From DYFT01 sp041695085 (GTDB lineage Bacteria > Bacteroidota > Ignavibacteria > UBA10030): DNA of 64,000 bases. Where the stretch lies: NCBI GenBank assembly GCA_041695085.1, contig JBGFRO010000023.1, forward strand, positions 62,001 to 126,000. Reading direction: 5' to 3'. The notes below the pieces were generated by a model. That model searched no databases. It was not told where the DNA came from and saw only the letters and a list, made by a program, of their open reading frames with translations. How positions within the stretch are numbered: the first letter of the stretch is position 1; each line of letters begins with the position of its first letter. Below, one piece after another: positions 33,777-44,900 of this stretch. The position numbers were made by a program, and so were the translations under genes.

Positions 33777-33793
33777 GTGGCATGCTGTTTGAG
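33777..33793 (+). promoter_or_regulatory. Weaker sigma54-like site before second subunit group
   Basis: GTGGCATG-CTGT-TTGAG fits the -24/-12 pattern with correct spacing but several departures from YTGGCACG-N4-TTGCW. It lies 84 bases before the ATG at 33877. Taken alone it could be chance; together with the better site at 27418 it suggests co-regulation. Confidence 0.4.
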
Positions 33794-33876
33794 AGATTGT
33801 ACGAAAGAGGCTTTGATGAGCCCTCTTAAACTAAAACTTGACTCTCATCATTTGATTTGCTTATTTCGTGCCATCA

Positions 33877-34368
33877 ATGAGACCCCCCGCCACCACATCG
33901 ACTCTCATTTTTCTTCTCCTCCTTCCCTTGCTGACCTACGCCCAACGGGGTGCAAGCGTTCAGCAAATCGTTACCATTGAAGTAAAACCGATCGCGAAGC
34001 TCGCCGTTTCAGGAGATCCTGCGGCGATGGTTGTTACCGATGCAGATGCAGGATCGGAACCGGTCATGGTCACCGATGAACGGACACGTTACAGCATGGT
34101 GACGAACCTCGACGCGATGAAGATCGTTGCATCCATCGACCGCCCGATGCCGCGTGGAACGCGGTTAATGGTGGCCTTGGGGACATCGACCGGTGTGAGC
34201 TCCGGCCTCGTGGATATCTCAACTGCATCCTCGCCCGTGACGGTGGTCGCAGGGATCGGTCGTGGCAGCGATGTCAACCAACCGATACGTTACGCGTTTG
34301 CCGCCGACGCAACCGTTGGACAGCTTGCCGCAGAATCGCGGACGATCACGTTGACATTAACCGAGTGA
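33877..34368 (+). CDS. Secreted fibre-subunit-like protein, type A
   Basis: A 163-residue exported protein, the second type A paralogue. The signal peptide ends TYA then Gln; the N-terminal strand is VQQIVTIEVKPIAKLAV. GLVDIS, VTVVAGIGRGSDVNQPIRYAF and the final TITLTLTE align with GTVDIS, VVTGIGMGADANQTIGYTF and TVTLTLTN of the 27499 protein. It lies beyond the usher-like gene and may have its own sigma54-like promoter (33777). Having two type A genes at opposite ends of the cluster is consistent with alternative major subunits or a duplicated end of an ancestral operon. Confidence 0.75.
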   Translation: MRPPATTSTLIFLLLLPLLTYAQRGASVQQIVTIEVKPIAKLAVSGDPAAMVVTDADAGSEPVMVTDERTRYSMVTNLDAMKIVASIDRPMPRGTRLMVALGTSTGVSSGLVDISTASSPVTVVAGIGRGSDVNQPIRYAFAADATVGQLAAESRTITLTLTE

Positions 34369-34375
34369 TTCTCGT

Positions 34376-34735
34376 ATGCGCTGCTTTCTTCATACCATGT
34401 GCCTGTTCATAGGAGTGTTCGTTGCACTTCCAAGCGACGCCGCGGCACAGGCGAAAAGTTCCGCGACGCAACGCGTGACCTTTGCAGTCTACCGAATTTC
34501 TCCCCAGCACGCTGGCGCCATCGAACACGCATCCGACAACAAGAAAGTAACCGTTTCAGCAAACGAGTCTTCTGCTGTAGAACTTCATCAAACTGCTTCA
34601 TCCACTTCCTTGATGGAATCGCATTCCATCCTCCCGATTCGCCGCTCCACTCTCAAACATGCTGTAACTTCCGCATCGATCTTCTCACGTCCGAACAAAT
34701 CGTCCTCGTGGATGGTCATCACCATCACCGAGTAA
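34376..34735 (+). CDS. Short, probably degenerate secreted subunit-like protein
   Basis: A 119-residue exported protein starting seven bases after the type A stop. The signal peptide (RCFLHTMCLFIGVFVALPSD) ends AAA then Gln. The mature N-terminus AKSSATQRVTFAVYRIS keeps the shared strand, and DNKKVTVSANESSAVEL matches the type B NKKITVASNN block. After that the sequence is irregular until the final MVITITE. It looks like a shortened or decaying type B subunit, about 50 residues smaller than its relatives. A functional small cap subunit cannot be excluded. Confidence 0.55.
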   Translation: MRCFLHTMCLFIGVFVALPSDAAAQAKSSATQRVTFAVYRISPQHAGAIEHASDNKKVTVSANESSAVELHQTASSTSLMESHSILPIRRSTLKHAVTSASIFSRPNKSSSWMVITITE

Positions 34736-35081
34736 CGCGCTTCACTCCATCCTGAAATCTTTCGCGAAGAGGGGAGGTCATCTCGTTAGAATTTCTTTCC
34801 TCCTAAGCCCTGTTCACTTTGAGCGCCCGGAATAAAGTCGAAGTCATCTCGTTAGAATTTCTTTCCTCCCCCCTCGTTCGCAAATATGTGCTCGCAAAGT
34901 TCCATTTCGTCTACGGTGTAAACCGTAGAGTGCTCCGTACGACACCGTAATTTTAGAATTACGGTGTAGAGATGATACCCTCTTCCCTCGTTTTCTCTGA
35001 TTTTTGAACCGTCTACACAGGGGAACTTCAACCGTTCCTTTCCTTGGGGGTTCACCAAATTTCCTTGTACTGGAGGTTACG
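34736..35081. repeat. Hairpins and direct repeat before the receiver genes
   Basis: No gene seen in these 346 bases. A 27-base exact direct repeat occurs at 34777-34803 and 34843-34869 (begins GTCATCTCGTTAGAATTTC). Two perfect inverted repeats follow: CTACGGT/ACCGTAG at 34911-34928 and ACACCGTAATT/AATTACGGTGT at 34942-34967. They could be a terminator/operator set between the fibre cluster and the receiver/adhesin operon. Confidence 0.6.
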
Positions 35082-35549
35082 ATGCACACGATCCGGGTGT
35101 TGATCGCGGACGATCACGGCGATTTCCGCAAAGTCGTTCATTCATTTCTCGATTCGCTGCCGAACGTCACGGTGGTCGGTGAAGCGGTCGATGGAGAAGA
35201 TGTCATCAAAAAAACAGAGCATCTCGATCCCGATCTCGTCTTGATGGACATCTCGATGCCGCATCGGAATGGACTTGATGCCGCGCGCATCATCAAGGAC
35301 AGATGGCCGACGAAGAAAGTGGTAATTACGACGATGAGCGAGGACCCCGTTTATCGTATGCGTGCGAGAGAGGTGCGTGCCGATGATTTCATTCTCAAGT
35401 CCTCCATGAAACCGGAACTTGAAGCTGCGTTGCGTCGATGGGCGTCAGATGATGCTCCGACCCGATCAACGCACTCCGGAGCTACGAATGTGACATTCAC
35501 ACCAATATCCAAACACTCACCGAAAGGAGTACCGCCATGCAAACCATAA
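35082..35549 (+). CDS. Receiver-only response regulator
   Basis: A 155-residue protein with one receiver domain (about 1-122: LIADDHGDFRK, phospho-acceptor Asp in VLMDISMPHRNG near 54, Lys in ILKSSMKPE near 106). A low-complexity tail of about 35 residues overlaps the next gene; no DNA-binding domain is present. The ATG at 35082 has GGAGG five bases upstream. NarL-type receivers of this kind normally carry a helix-turn-helix, so the domain appears lost or replaced. It overlaps the next receiver gene by 13 bases, and both lie immediately before the giant adhesin gene, suggesting control by protein contact. Confidence 0.83.
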   Translation: MHTIRVLIADDHGDFRKVVHSFLDSLPNVTVVGEAVDGEDVIKKTEHLDPDLVLMDISMPHRNGLDAARIIKDRWPTKKVVITTMSEDPVYRMRAREVRADDFILKSSMKPELEAALRRWASDDAPTRSTHSGATNVTFTPISKHSPKGVPPCKP

Positions 35550-35941
35550 AAGTCTTGATCGCGGATGATCACGAAGGATTTCGTCGTTCCCTTCGCGCGT
35601 TTCTGAACGCTCAAACGGGCGTCGAGATCGTAGGCGAAGCGGCCGATGGGGTGGAGGTCGTAGAGAAGGCCGAAAGTCTCCGACCCGACCTCGTTTTGAT
35701 GGATCTCGACATGCCGCGGCGTGATGGATTCGAAGCCACTCGATGCATCAAAGCTACCGGGCCGGACACGAAAGTGGTGATTCTCTCGATTCACGGCGGC
35801 GATGTATATCGCCGGATGGCCTGGAAATACTCGGCAGACGGATTTATCGACAAGAGCTCAATGAAGCACGCGCTGATTTCGCTGTTGGGTGCTGCAGCTG
35901 CCGCACATCAACCGATCTCATCACAAGTCACGGCAGCGTAG
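35537..35941 (+). CDS. Receiver-only response regulator, paralogue of the preceding gene
   Basis: A 134-residue single receiver domain, closely similar to the protein at 35082 (IADDHEGFRRS, Asp in VLMDLDMPRRDG near 54, Lys in FIDKSSMKHA). No output domain follows; the last 20 residues are Ala-rich. AAGGAG lies nine bases before the ATG. The two genes probably arose by tandem duplication and are co-translated. The GTG start of the giant adhesin is only 34 bases beyond the stop, so all three should share a transcript. Which kinase phosphorylates them is not apparent; the HisKA_3 kinases at 1991 and 21501 are of the matching type. Confidence 0.83.
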   Translation: MQTIKVLIADDHEGFRRSLRAFLNAQTGVEIVGEAADGVEVVEKAESLRPDLVLMDLDMPRRDGFEATRCIKATGPDTKVVILSIHGGDVYRRMAWKYSADGFIDKSSMKHALISLLGAAAAAHQPISSQVTAA

Positions 35942-35975
35942 ATCATAACCGAACGAGCCTCCGACGATTCGGACC

Positions 35976-38900
35976 GTGGCCCGATTTCTTGACATAGTGC
36001 CCCTGTTTACGCGCATCGCAGCCGTGCGACGAGTGCTTCTTGTTCTGTTAGCGCTCGCCGGCATCAGCCTGCTCGCGCATGCCGATTCGTACCAAAGTCG
36101 GCAAACCGGCGTGTGGAGCGCGAAGACGACATGGGTGACCACGACGAACCTGAGTGGTACGATCACCGTCTCGACCGCCACTCCCACGGTGACCGGGAGT
36201 GGTACGGCCTTTTTGACTGAGTATCAGGTCGGTGATCTTGTCATTCGCAATAACGCTGCGTTCACGGTTATCGGTACAATCGCAAGCATCGAAAGCAACA
36301 CTCAGCTTACGCTGACGGCAAATTCTTCGATCAGCGCAAGTGGCATCACATATCGCCGCGGTCGTGTGCCCGGATCGGCTGACGATGTCACCGTCACCGG
36401 CACCAATGTCACCGTCACGCTCGATGCGAATGTCGCTGTGAACAGCCTCTCCGTGACGCATTTGGGCGGAAACAACACAACAACGACCTTCGATGTCAGC
36501 TCTCTCACCCTCAATGTGACCGGCAATGTGTCGGTGGCAGGCGGGTCCGGGAATAGATTCGGTCGGCTCCAGGTGGGTGGCGGCGCGCTGACAATCGGGG
36601 GAAATTTGAGTATTGCGAATGCGAACGCCACGTTTGATCTCGGAGCAGGTTCCAATAGCACCCTCAACATTGCCGGATCGATGACGAATAGCGGGACATT
36701 CACGCCCGGCACCTCCAGCACCGTCAATTTCAACGGTACTTCCGCACAGACACTTCCCATCACTGGCTTTACGTATGCAAACATTCGGCTGAATAACGCC
36801 GCCGGAGTAACCTTAGGTGGGGCAATTACGGCGACGAACGTAACCGGCGATATCCGCGTTCAGTCTGGCATTTTCAGCAACAACGGCAATGGCATCGCTG
36901 GCAACGCAGCAAAAACATTCGAGGTTGCCAATGGAGCAATATTCCAAGTAACGGGAACCAGCGCCTTCCCATCGAATTTCACAGTCTCGCTCGGAAGCTC
37001 GAGCAACGTTGAATACACCGGAACAACGCAAACGGTTTCAGCGCAAACGTACGGAAACCTCCTGCTGAGCGGAAGCGGGACAAAGTCATCAACAGCTTCG
37101 GTGACCGTCGTCGGTACGTTGACACAGTCAAGCTCCGGCACCTTCAGTTTGGGCGCGAGTCTCACCGTAAACAAGGTCAACATTACTGCCGGAACGCTTC
37201 AAGATAACGGAAATACGATCACCGTTACTGGCACCGGTGCCAATACCTGGGTGATGTCAGGAACATTTACGACGTCGGGCACCACCATCTTCACCGGCTC
37301 TGCGCCGGAGATCGGCAGCTCTAACTTTGCGACACTTCAGATCGACATTGGTGCCGCTAATACGGCGATTGCTACTGGCGCCTTATCGATGACCAACTTC
37401 ACGCTGACGAGCGGAACGTTCAATCCGGGAGCGTTCAGCCACACGATCAGCACGAATTTCACACTGGCGACCGGCACGCGGTTGCTGGTGACACAAACAA
37501 CCTTTGGCGGCAACTACAGCAAGAATCCGACAACGGTGAGTGGCGGAAGCACGGTCGAGTATCAAGCCACAGGCTCCACCATTGCAAACTTCACTTATTC
37601 CAATCTCACAATCAGTGGCACGGTGACAGGCGCTTCTACAGCGACGGTCGGTGGAGTTTTCAACGTTACCGGCTCCTTCACCCCATCGGGCGGTACGATC
37701 ACCTTCACGGATGGTGCGTCGATCACGAATTCCGGTACCGCCACATTCTCCAGTCTGACGATCGATAACGGCGCCACGGTGACAACCTCCAGCTCCTTCG
37801 GTGTACTTGGGACCCTTTCGGTTGGAACAGGAGGAAACTTTACCCCCTCCGGATCCAGTACCGTAACGGTCAACGGCGGAACGATTACCAACGCTGGAAC
37901 GCTCTCTTTCCAAAACCTCACCCTTTCCGCTACCGTCACAGCGAACACGAGCTACGCTGTCAATGGTGCATTGAGCGTAAGCGGGACGCTCAATGCGACT
38001 GTCGGTACGGTGACACTCGGCAACCTCTCCACCTTCACCATCACAAGCGGCAGCGTCTCCTTCTTTGGTCTGGCGATCTCAGGATCGACGACGGCAAATC
38101 AGTCGTACGAAGTGAAAGGTGCGTTGACCGTGACAGTCTCCGGCGTTCTGAATCCGACAAGCGGAACGGTAACGGTCAACGGCGGCTCCATCTCTAACAG
38201 TGGCACTCTCTCGTTCCAGAACTTGACGACAGCCGGCACGGTGACGATGAATACGAGCTTCACGGTGAAAGGTTCCTTTACCAATAATGGAACTATCAAT
38301 CAAACGAGCGGCGTGCTAACGATGAGTGGCGGCTCGTCCATCGGCGGAACCGGCGGCCTGACGCTGCACAGTCTGACGATCGCAGGTGCAACGACGGGGA
38401 CGGGAAATTTCACCGTCAACAACGTTTTGACCCTGAATGCAAACCTGGCGATGGGGAGCAACGTTTTGACGATGGGACCGAGCGCAACGACGAGCGGACT
38501 GTTCGATGTGACGGGAAGTGTGCAGCGTACGTCATTCGCGCTCGCGACCGAGTACACGTTCGGAAGCGCTTATACGACGCTTCAGTTTGCCTCAGCCACA
38601 ACGCTCCCCACCTCCGTCATCGTCAACACGACTGTCGGAAGCGCCCCTTCAGGCAAATCGGATGCGATCAATCGGTATTATCAGATCACCGAAACAGGCG
38701 GAACAGGCTACAGCGCAACCTTACGGCTCCGCTACAAAACCGGAGAATTGAACGGCAATACCGAGACAACGCTCGAACTGTGGCGTGATATCGGTTCCGG
38801 CTATGCCAACTTCGGTCGAAGCGACATCAATACGTCCGATAAATGGGTCCAACGCACAAACATCTCTGCCCTCAACGCGGGATGGACGCTGGCCAACAAA

Positions 38901-41900
38901 CCGACATTTCTGTTTACAGCGGGGAATAGTGGTGACTGGAACAATCCTGCGACGTGGGGCCAGACGGGGACGCCAACGGAGGGAGTCAATTATCCTGGTC
39001 CGGTCGACAGCGTCACCATTTCGGATAACTTCACGGTTACTCTGACAGCAAATCATTCAGCGCTGGCGGTGACAATCCAGGCATCGAATGCCGCTGGGAC
39101 GACGTTGTTGGATGTCGATACGTACAATCTCGTAATCGGTGCAGGAGGTCTCAGCATAGTGGGTGGCGATGCTGATACAAAGATCGCCCGCGTGCGAGTT
39201 GCAGGCGGAACACTCAGTGTCACGGGACCGATTACGCTCACCGCCTCCTCCGCACCACGCGCCGTGCTCGACATCAGCTCCGGTGTCTCAACGCTGAATG
39301 TCGGCGGCGCACTCACGAAGAGCGGAACGGCAACCTTCTCCGCCGGTACATCGAGCAGCGTGAACTTCAATGGCACATCTCCCCAGACCATTGATGTGGC
39401 CAACTTCTCGTTTGCGAACGTTCGCGTCAACAACACGCATGCAAATGGAGCCGCGCTCAATGCGGCGGTGACGACATCCAACCTCTCCGGCAACTTGCGC
39501 GTGCTTTCGGGGACCCTCAGCAACGGCGGGTTTGCCATCACAGGCGATCCACTCAAGACGTTCGAGGTAGCAAACGGTGTCACGTTTATCCTGACAGGCA
39601 CGAGCTCCTTCCCAACAGGATTCGGTACGAAGACGCTTGGAGCGACGAGCACAGTCCGTTATGAAGGAACGACTCAAACAATCGCTCAAGAGTCGTACGG
39701 CAATCTGGTGATCGGCGGAAGTGGTGCGAAGTCGGTCAATTCCGCACTCACCATTTCGGGTACACTGACACATCTCGCCAGCACCACAACGCTTTCCGGT
39801 ACGTCCGGCGATGATCTTGTCGTCGGAAAGGTCGTGCTCACCGGCGGCACGCTTGTCGATAACGGCCGCACGATCATGGTTACGGGTACCGGCGCCGGCA
39901 CGTGGGATAAGAGTGGTGGGGCCACCTTCACGAGCACAGGTATTACAGTCTTCACAGGCGCAGCCCCTCAAATTGGCGCCTCGAACTTCTCCACACTTCA
40001 AATCAACGTCGGCAGCGGGAATACGGCAACCGCAACCGGGGCGTTAACGCCCGCCAACTTCACGCTGACCAGCGGAACGTTCGATCCCGGAGCATACACT
40101 CACACGATCTCGACTGATCTGACGCTCAACAGCGGTTCGCGCTTGCTTGTGAAAACAACAACCTACGGCGCGAACTACAGCCGAATCCCCGACACGATCC
40201 TGAGCGGTAGCACGATCGAGTACACAGCGACCGGCTCGACGGTTGAGACCATCAACTACTACAATTTGACGATCAGTGGGACGGTGACCGGCTCTTCAAC
40301 TGCAAGTGTCGACGGCGTCTTCACTGTTTCCAACTCCTTTGAGCCTTCCGGTGGAACGATCACGCTGAACAACGGTGCTTCTCTTGTGAATTCCGGAACG
40401 CTGACGTTCAGCAATTTGACCATTGCCAATGCGGCGACGGCCACAACATCCAGCTCGTTCAGCGTCGGAGGTACCATGTCGGTCGGAACCGGCGCGACGT
40501 TTGCTCCGGGCGGAACGGTAACGCTCAACGGTGGTGCGACACTCTCCAACGCGGGCTCCCTCGTCTTCCAAAACCTGACTCTCGGCGGTGCAGTCACTGC
40601 GAACACGAGCTACACGGTGAACGGTACACTTGCCGGCGGGGGAACACTCGATGCCACAAGCGGAACCGTCACACTCGGTTCCGGCGCGACTATTTCGACG
40701 AGCGGTTCCGTGTCGTTCTTCAACCTCACTGTCAACGGCCCTGTGACGGCAAATGCGAGCTACACTGTCAAGGGAACGCTCACGGTTGGCGCAAGTGGAA
40801 ATCTCAATCCCACAAGCGGAACCGTGACGTTGACAAATGGCTCCTCTGCGACGAACAGCGGCGTGCTCTCTTTCTTCAATCTCACTATCTCAGGCACCGT
40901 CTCGCTCAATACGAGCTTTACGCTTAAGGGGACCTTGACGAACTCCGGTACGGTCAACCAGACCTCCGGCACGCTGACGACGCAGACCGGAGCTGTGATC
41001 AGCAATACAGGGACGCTGGAGTTGAATAACCTGACCGTTAGCGGTGCGACAACGGGTTCAAACAACTTCACCGTGAACGGCACGCTCACGCTCAATGCAA
41101 CGCTGGCGATGGGAAGCAACATCCTCACGATGGGAAGTAGCAGCGCCACCGCCGGGACGGGAGATGTGACGGGAACAGTAAGGAGAACGAGCTTCACCAT
41201 CGGAACTCCTTACACGTTTGGCAATCAATTCACCTCCATCAACTACACCTCAGCCTCGGCGTTACCGACCTCTGTGGATGTCGCGATCACGATTGGCTCA
41301 GCTCCTCCGGAGAAGAGTGACGCCATTCTCCGGACCTACGCCATCACGCAGAGTGGCGGGTCTTCGACTGTCGCGACGCTTCGTTTGCATTACCTCGACA
41401 GTGAGTTGAACGCGAACGACGAATCGTCCCTCAACCTCTGGCTCAAGAGCGGATCGGTGTATGTCGATACTGGTTCGACGGCTTTTGACATCACCGACAA
41501 TTGGGTCGAGCGGTCGGGTTTGACGGCGCTTACAACATCCTGGACGTTGGCCAACTTTGCGCCGACGGGATTCATTGCTGTGGCGAGTGGGAACTGGAAC
41601 GCACCAGCCACGTGGGGCTTAAGTGGCACACCGCAGGAGGGAGTGAACTATCCCGGTCCGAACGACATCGCCAACATCAACGGCAATTTCACGGTCACCG
41701 TAACGACGAATCAATCCGTACGGAAGATTGTGATGCAACCGACCGGCACGCCCAAGACGGCCCGGGTGAATATCAATGAAGGTCTAACGATGACCGTCGG
41801 CACGGGCGGCATTGTGATGACGAGTAATCTGAATGGTCGCGTGGCCCAGATCAACGGCCCCAGCGTCACGCTCAACGTCAACGGAAGTATTTCGATGAGT

Positions 41901-44900
41901 GCCGGAAGCACGTCGGATGCCGTCATCAACCTCACGGGCGGCAGCGGCGTCAGCACCATGAATCTGAAGGGGAGTATCTCAAGGACCGACGCAACTTCCG
42001 GTACGATCACCTTCAGCAGCAGCGGCATCCTGAACATGAACGGTACCGGCGGACAGACGTTGGATGTGCGAAGCTGCACGTTTGGGAATATCCATCTCAA
42101 CAACACGAGCAGCTCCGGCGTTGAATTACTCGGAGCGATCACCACCACAAACGTCCTCGGTAATCTCCTGGTACAATCCGGCATCTTTAACAACAGCGGC
42201 TATGCCATCGCCGGTAATACGGGCAAGACCTTCCAACTTGGCGCGGGCACAACGTTTATTCTCGGCGGTACGAGCAGCTTCCCCACGGGCTTCACCACCT
42301 CGATCGATCCAACGAGCACGGTGAACTATTCCGGCGGAGCCCAATCCGTTTCCGATCGTGCCTACGGCAATCTGATCCTTGGTGGCACGGGCTCCAAAAC
42401 AATCACCTCATCGATCAGCGTCGCGAACAACTTCACCTATTCTTCGTCTGCGACAACGTCTCTCTCCGCTACGTCGGGACACAATCTCACAACGAAAACG
42501 TTCACGTTGACGGGTGGTACGTTCAATGACAATGGCCGCACGATCACCGTAACGGGAACGAATACGCAGGTCTGGAACAAATCGGGGGGTACCTTCAATG
42601 CGACGGGAACGGTCAACATCACCGGTGCCGGGGCACAAATTGGCGCCTCGAACTTTGGGTCGTTGAATATCAACGTGGGCATCGGCAATACGGCGACCGC
42701 GCTCGGTGCGCTCACAATGTCCGAATTCACGCTCACCACGGGCACCTTCGATCCCGGTACGGCGCTCCACACGATTAGCTCGACCTTCACGATTGGTGAC
42801 GGGACAACGCTTCTCGTGAGAAACTCCTCCTTCGGCGCCAATTACAGCTCGAATCCCACAACGCAATCCGGCAGCACGGTCGATTATATGAACGCGACGG
42901 CCTCCATTAGCAATGCCTTCACATACAGAAATTTGAAGGTCTCGGGAAGCGTCACCGGTGGGACCAACGCGACCGTGAACGAAAAGTTTACCGTGACCGG
43001 CACCTTCACGCCGTCAAGTGGAAAGATGATTTTCAATAACGGGGCAGAGATCATCAACAACGGCGCACTCACCTTCCGCAAGTTGCAGATCACCAACGGT
43101 GCAACGGTCACCTCCTTGAGCAACTTCAGTATCAACGACTCGCTCATCGTTGGACAGAATGCGGTCTTCCAGCCCACCGGCACCATCTCATTTGTCACGG
43201 GGGGTGCAATCGACGTCAACCCGACCGTGTTGAACGAAGGCATCTTGACCTTCAACAACTTGAATGTCTCCGCTCCCGTGAGCACCAGTTCCTCGTTCTC
43301 GGTCTCCGGCACAATGAACGTTCAGGCCAACGGAGAGATCAATCCGAGCGCCGGTAAGATTGTCTTTACAGGTGGATCGAGTATCGTCAACTCGTCGGTG
43401 CTCTCGTTCTACAGAGTGGAGCTCACCGGTCCCGTGACGGCCAATACGAACTTCTCGGTGAAGGATTCGCTCATCATCGGACCTTCCGGATCCCTCAACC
43501 AGACTTCGGGTAGCGTCACTCTGGAGAATGGCGCGAAAGTTCGAAACAATGGAAACTTAATCTTCAACTCGTTAAGTGTTACCGGCACCGTCACGGTAGA
43601 CCAGAGCTATTCAGTCACGTCGTCGCTCAATGTCGGTTCGGGCGGCAACCTGACGGCAACGGTAGGGACCGTCTCGTTCAGCGGGGGTGCCTCCATTTCG
43701 AACACCGGAACGCTCAGCCTGAATAACGTAACGATTGGTTCCGGAACAGCCACGGCCAATCAAGGTTTCGCGATCGCTGGAACGCTTACGCTGAACGGCG
43801 ACCTCGCGATGGGAACGAACATACTCGATCTCGGAACAACGGCCACCATCACCGGTCTCGGCGATGTCACAGGGTACGTGAGAAGAGCGGGCACGTTCTC
43901 CCTCTCCACTTCGTATACGTTCGGGAGTCAGTTTACCTCCATCACGTTCGCTTCCGGCACGCCTCCCACGTCGATCACGGTGAATGTCGTGAAAGGATCT
44001 GCTCCGGTCGAGAAACCGGAGGCTATCTTGCGCTATAATGACATTTCAGCATCCGGTGGTGGAACGTATACCGCCACGCTCCGCCTCCGTTTCCTGACCG
44101 GTGAGCTGAACGGGAATGATCCCTCCACGCTTTCGCTCTGGAGGAAAGTGGGTGTCTCACCCTACGCCGACTCCGGCAGAAGTGCGAACGACCTCGTGAA
44201 TAATTGGGTCGAAAAGTCCGGCCTGGATGGCATCACCGGAATCTGGACGTTGAGTCGGCAGAATCCAGGCGGCTTCATTGCCGTACAGACAGGAAGCTGG
44301 AACAATCCCGCAACGTGGGGCCTGAGTGGTACGCCCACAGAGGGTATCAACTATCCGGGTCCTTCCGACATCGCGAACATCATCAACAATGTCACAGTGA
44401 CCCTCACGGCCAACCAGTCCGCGTTGCGTGTAAATGTTGAAGGTCCGACATCTGATGGCACAGCGTTGCTGGAAGTGGGTGCGTACACGCTTACCATCGG
44501 CACGGGGGGACTCCGTTTGACGGGGGGTACGTCCGACAGTCGCATTGCCAAAGTTACTGTCGCCGGCGGCACGATAAGCGTGAATGGGGATGTCATCTTC
44601 AATACGTCGTCGGCTGTGAGGTCTCAGCTCGATCTCAGTCTCGGTTCGAATAGCGTTCTCGCTCTGACCGGCGCGATGACGAAGAATACGGCGGGAACCT
44701 TCGTGCCGGGAACAACGGGTGTCGTCAACTTCACCAGCACAACGGGTGGTCAAACACTCAACGTCTCTGCCTTTACGTTCTCCAATATTCGGGTGAACAA
44801 CACGGGAGGCGGCCTCGCTCCCGATGCCGCGATCACGACTTCGAACGTGACGGGTGACATCCGGGTGCAATCGGGAGCCTTCAACAACGGAGGATTTGCG

